A stretch of DNA of 7,650 nt, taken from Thiotrichales bacterium (GTDB lineage: Bacteria; Pseudomonadota; Gammaproteobacteria; Francisellales; CACEW01). The stretch is from positions 1 to 7,650 of the forward strand of contig JAHFRR010000066.1 of NCBI GenBank assembly GCA_023266165.1, given 5' to 3'. Shown here in pieces: positions 5,256 to 7,650 of this stretch (position 1 is the first letter of the stretch; every line of letters starts with the position of its first letter). The translations under genes were made by a program, and so were the position numbers. The notes beneath the pieces are model-generated. The model was not told the origin of the DNA and did no database searches. It worked only from the letters and a program-made list of their open reading frames with translations.

Positions 5256-7010
5256 ATGTTGCATTCTTGGATTAACACTTATCTTGAAGCAGGCAAGCTG
5301 TCGTGGGCAAAGGTGACCAATAACCTAGAGTCGATAGAGGCCGACAAGCTCAAGCCATTGCGAGATTTGCAGTGCCCTCCCAGAGGGGATCGTCAAGCCT
5401 ATTATCAAGAGCGTGCACATTATAGACCTGAGCAGCCTTTGCTTGTGTGGATATTAGAGCAACCTAAGCCTTTAGAGCTATTGGATAGTTGGCTCGCACG
5501 TGAAGCAAGTTACAAAGATGCGTTGCCTCTCTTATTGGGATATTGGATCACGCCGATAGGGAAGCACAAGTTTCCACTGCAATCTGCTTTCGAGGCGCAA
5601 CCGCGCAATGACGAAGTGGTCTATCGTTTATGCGTGGCCTTGATTGACAAGGTACAGAGCAGCACAGACTGGGCGAATGAGATCTTGACAGGATACCAGG
5701 GCAGAGCGCAATCTAAATGTACTCTGATCGCTGCGCTGATGATCATCACAAGCCAAGGCAAAGACTTAGAGGCGTTGCTTGTGCTCAAGGGCCAAGGGGA
5801 GGGTTCTTTGACTTTGGCCCAGCAGCTTCACAACGCAAAGCTTCTAGATCAAGCAGACGATTTTTTTGATGGGGCAACCCTGTTGCAATGGGCCTGTCAA
5901 AAGAATGATGAACCATTGGTTGCGCTGTTGTTGCAAGCAGGGGCGAATCCTAATGGGTCTGTTTTAGGGAAGCTAGGCTCTGTTTTAGGTGCGTATTTGC
6001 AGAACCATAAGCTCTCCACCACGATTGTGAGGTTATTGCTGGAGCACGGTGCTGATGTCAAGGCGCTCGGAGAGTTTGGTCAAACACCGTTGCACTATTT
6101 ATTATTGAATCGTAACGCAAGCAAGTTTTCTGATGATGCAGCAACATTTTTGAGGATTATTGCATTGCTGTTGGCGAAAGGTGCGGATATCCATGCGCGC
6201 AATACAAATGGAGGTATCCCTTTGCATATGCTTTTTAGGTTAAACACACGGAAGGATCACAAGGCTTTGCCATACGGCTTTTTGATTTTTTTAATGATGA
6301 GTGGGAAGGACGTCTTATTGCAAGATCGTGAAGGCCACAGCTCCCTGTATGATGCAATTCAAAAAGGTTTTGAAGAGGTAGTAGATGTATTTTTATGGAT
6401 GAGGGGGTCAGATGCGGCGAAATCCATCGTCGCAGCTCCACAGCAAAACGCCCTGTATGTGGCATGCTCTTCCAATCAAAGGGCGATTGCTCAGAAGCTG
6501 GTTGCTCATGGCGCGGTGCTGACAGATCAGGAAAAAGCATTTCTACTGAGTGATAAGGCACTGGCAGCGGGCATTCGGACAATGATAGCGCCTCCCAGTG
6601 CTTTCGAGAAGCTGAAAGATCGGTTGAGTTATACCCCTGCAGTGAGCGGACACATGAGCGGGTATGTGGAGATCTCAGTCGATGAGGTGAAGGGTGAGGA
6701 TGGGTCTCCCCTAAAGAAGCTGGCGACTCAGTTTGTGCGCTATGCCAGGCACTGCTCAGACCTATCTCAGTCGCGCTATATGCCGAAAGAGATTGCTCGT
6801 GATGTTGATGCTATTTTGGGGGGCGATCCAGGAGGTGTGCATAAGCTCTTGGATTTGGACATAAGCCCTTGGGGTGATGGGATTGAGATGGTTACGCTTT
6901 TGAAGCCCATCACGGCAGTAGCTGTGTGTGATACAATGGGAATTTTGCAGAGGGATTCAAAGCTATGCGAACAAAATCAAATGCCTTGCAAGATCAACCC
7001 CCTGGATTGA
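5256..7010 (+). CDS. Large ankyrin-repeat protein, candidate effector-like protein
   Basis: A 584-residue protein without signal peptide or membrane segments. The N-terminal 200 residues are helical and unrecognised. Ankyrin units follow: DGATLLQWACQKNDEPLVALLLQAGANPN (205-233), a degenerate one with LSTTIVRLLLEHGADVKA (253-270), FGQTPLHYLLL with IIALLLAKGADIHA (274-314), NGGIPLHMLF (318-327), EGHSSLYDAIQKGFEEVVDVFL (359-380) and QQNALYVACSSNQRAIAQKLVAHGA (396-420). After about 430 comes a C-terminal region of unknown fold. Ankyrin arrays bind proteins, and in host-associated gammaproteobacteria many are secreted into host cells; secretion is not demonstrable here. It has its own promoter (5203-5231) and its last 46 bp overlap the DUF2442 gene in another frame. 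The residues encoded within the overlap, Cys/Asn-rich and compositionally odd, may be a read-on extension after an ancestral stop was lost. Confidence 0.88.
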   Translation: MLHSWINTYLEAGKLSWAKVTNNLESIEADKLKPLRDLQCPPRGDRQAYYQERAHYRPEQPLLVWILEQPKPLELLDSWLAREASYKDALPLLLGYWITPIGKHKFPLQSAFEAQPRNDEVVYRLCVALIDKVQSSTDWANEILTGYQGRAQSKCTLIAALMIITSQGKDLEALLVLKGQGEGSLTLAQQLHNAKLLDQADDFFDGATLLQWACQKNDEPLVALLLQAGANPNGSVLGKLGSVLGAYLQNHKLSTTIVRLLLEHGADVKALGEFGQTPLHYLLLNRNASKFSDDAATFLRIIALLLAKGADIHARNTNGGIPLHMLFRLNTRKDHKALPYGFLIFLMMSGKDVLLQDREGHSSLYDAIQKGFEEVVDVFLWMRGSDAAKSIVAAPQQNALYVACSSNQRAIAQKLVAHGAVLTDQEKAFLLSDKALAAGIRTMIAPPSAFEKLKDRLSYTPAVSGHMSGYVEISVDEVKGEDGSPLKKLATQFVRYARHCSDLSQSRYMPKEIARDVDAILGGDPGGVHKLLDLDISPWGDGIEMVTLLKPITAVAVCDTMGILQRDSKLCEQNQMPCKINPLD

Positions 7011-7279
7011 AAATCACGGCCCCCTGGCGTATTGCTACGGTCATTGCGTTTCCTCGCTTTCGTCTTGAAGTGACTTTTATGGATGGCTTGGTCGGTTCAG
7101 TTGATCTATCGCGCAAGATATTCAGCCAGCAGGCAGGTGTTTTTGCGAGACTTCAAGACATTTCGTTGTTTGATCAGGTTTTTGTAGAGCACGGTGTTGT
7201 GACCTGGCCAGGGGAGTTGGATCTTGCGCCCGATACGATGTATCTCAAAATCCAGCAGCAGGGCGAATGGATTCTTTGA
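6965..7279 (+). CDS. DUF2442 domain-containing protein
   Basis: A 104-residue protein matching the DUF2442 pattern: a hydrophobic strand RFRLEVTFMDGLVGSVDLS (31-49), AGVFARLQDISLFDQVFVEHGVVTWPGELDLAPDTMY (57-93). DUF2442 proteins are small, of unknown biochemical role, and often lie beside DUF4160 genes in toxin-antitoxin-like pairs; no such partner is seen here. ATG 6965 follows GAGGG with about a 10-nt spacer and lies inside the 3' end of the large ankyrin gene, so translation is probably coupled. TTG 7007 is an alternative start that would remove the overlap almost entirely and leave the domain intact. The assignment is from memory of the family pattern. Confidence 0.78.
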   Translation: MRTKSNALQDQPPGLKITAPWRIATVIAFPRFRLEVTFMDGLVGSVDLSRKIFSQQAGVFARLQDISLFDQVFVEHGVVTWPGELDLAPDTMYLKIQQQGEWIL

Positions 7280-7311
7280 TGTGTGCTGTGATGCTTTTTA
7301 TTTGTATTTTG

Positions 7312-7340
7312 CCATCATCATGAGGATGAGCAGATGATGG
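7312..7340. other. Small hairpin upstream of acpP
   Basis: An 8-bp inverted repeat, CCATCATC (7312-7319) and GATGATGG (7333-7340), with a 13-nt loop. It is not followed by a T-run on either strand, so it is not a standard intrinsic terminator. Function unknown. Confidence 0.4.
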
Positions 7341-7383
7341 GTCTTGCATATTTGCAAAAATTGGGTAAACTACCCCCCGCATT

Positions 7384-7412
7384 TTGGCAAACAACTGAAC
7401 TTAAACTAAATC
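7384..7412 (+). promoter_or_regulatory. Possible acpP promoter
   Basis: TTGGCA (7384-7389) is followed after 17 bp by the weak -10 TAAATC (7407-7412). An alternative is TTGCAT (7344-7349) with TAAACT (7366-7371), 16 bp apart. A dedicated promoter is expected because acpP here stands apart from the fab genes, but neither match is strong. Confidence 0.3.
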
Positions 7413-7429
7413 TAAATAAGGATAACAGC

Positions 7430-7650
7430 ATGAACGACTTACAAGTGCGCGTACGCAAAATCATTGTAGAGCAACTGGGTGTAAAAGAAGAAGAAGTGGT
7501 GCCTGCGGCATCGTTTGTTGAAGATCTGGGTGCAGATTCTTTGGATACCGTTGAGCTGGTGATGGCGTTGGAAGAAGAGTTCGGCACAGAGATTCCCGAT
7601 GAAGATGCGGAGAAGATCACAACCGTTCAGCAAATTTATGACTATATCGG
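7430..7650 (+). CDS. acpP: Acyl carrier protein AcpP (3' end beyond window)
   Basis: Carries growing acyl chains on a phosphopantetheine arm for cytosolic fatty-acid synthesis and supplies acyl groups for lipid A. The visible 73 residues match gammaproteobacterial AcpP almost throughout: VRKIIVEQLGV (8-18), SFVEDLGADSLDTVELVMA (28-46) with the phosphopantetheine-bearing serine S37 in the DSL motif, then EIPDEDAEKITTVQQIYDYI (54-73). Only a few C-terminal residues are missing at the right edge. ATG 7430 follows AAGGA with a 7-nt spacer. The usual upstream neighbours fabD and fabG are absent; the preceding gene encodes a DUF2442 protein, so this is either a relocated acpP or a locus split by accessory DNA. 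High conservation argues for the housekeeping copy. Confidence 0.97.
   Translation, partial: MNDLQVRVRKIIVEQLGVKEEEVVPAASFVEDLGADSLDTVELVMALEEEFGTEIPDEDAEKITTVQQIYDYI

Noticed and set aside
6235..6582. Minus-strand open frame of 115 residues
   Set aside because: It is antisense to the ankyrin repeats of the large gene, whose frame has clear family motifs.
7318..7633. Minus-strand open frames opposite acpP
   Set aside because: They are shadows of the highly conserved acpP coding sequence; one is Ser-rich as expected from the antisense of acidic codons.
1..7650. CRISPR array, tRNA or rRNA genes, phage genes
   Set aside because: No regularly spaced repeats, tRNA-like cloverleaf sequences, ribosomal RNA motifs or phage structural genes were seen.

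Overview
The window looks like the chromosome of a gammaproteobacterium, probably host-associated or intracellular. The evidence is that the DnaQ, LpxH and AcpP sequences are all of gammaproteobacterial type, and that an accessory block rich in ankyrin-repeat proteins sits between these core genes. Similar mixtures are known in Legionella- and Coxiella-like bacteria. I cannot name a genus from the sequence alone.

Layout. Positions 1-1371 (minus strand) carry a core pair: dnaQ, the proofreading exonuclease of DNA polymerase III, followed by the overlapping 5' part of lpxH (lipid A synthesis), which runs off the window. Positions 1372-1585 are non-coding. Their one notable feature is a 21-bp copy of an insertion-sequence end at 1446-1466; I see nothing else convincing there. 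Positions 1586-3898 (minus strand) hold two accessory genes that are probably co-transcribed from a promoter at 3943-3971. The first encodes a polytopic membrane protein of unknown function with a Ser-rich, charged N-terminal tail. The second encodes a small protein with a single ankyrin repeat. Positions 4009-4635 are a 627-bp internally deleted insertion sequence. Its shortened transposase gene is still open, and each end carries two tandem copies of an 18-19-bp motif. Positions 4653-7279 (plus strand) hold an ankyrin-repeat fragment abutting the IS, a 584-residue ankyrin-repeat protein with its own strong-looking sigma70-type promoter, and an overlapping DUF2442 gene. Positions 7280-7429 are non-coding and contain a small hairpin and a possible acpP promoter. 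acpP starts at 7430 and runs off the right edge.

How it fits together. The core genes serve replication fidelity, outer-membrane lipid A synthesis and fatty-acid synthesis. The block between them, about 1446-7279, looks like acquired or rearranged accessory DNA. The ankyrin proteins and the membrane protein are candidates for host-interaction or effector-like functions, but nothing in the sequence proves secretion. The outer 21 bp of the IS are repeated in inverted orientation next to dnaQ, so the two minus-strand accessory genes sit between two IS ends. The unusual points are this arrangement, the in-frame deletion of the transposase, and a hairpin covering the Shine-Dalgarno sequence of the small ankyrin gene.
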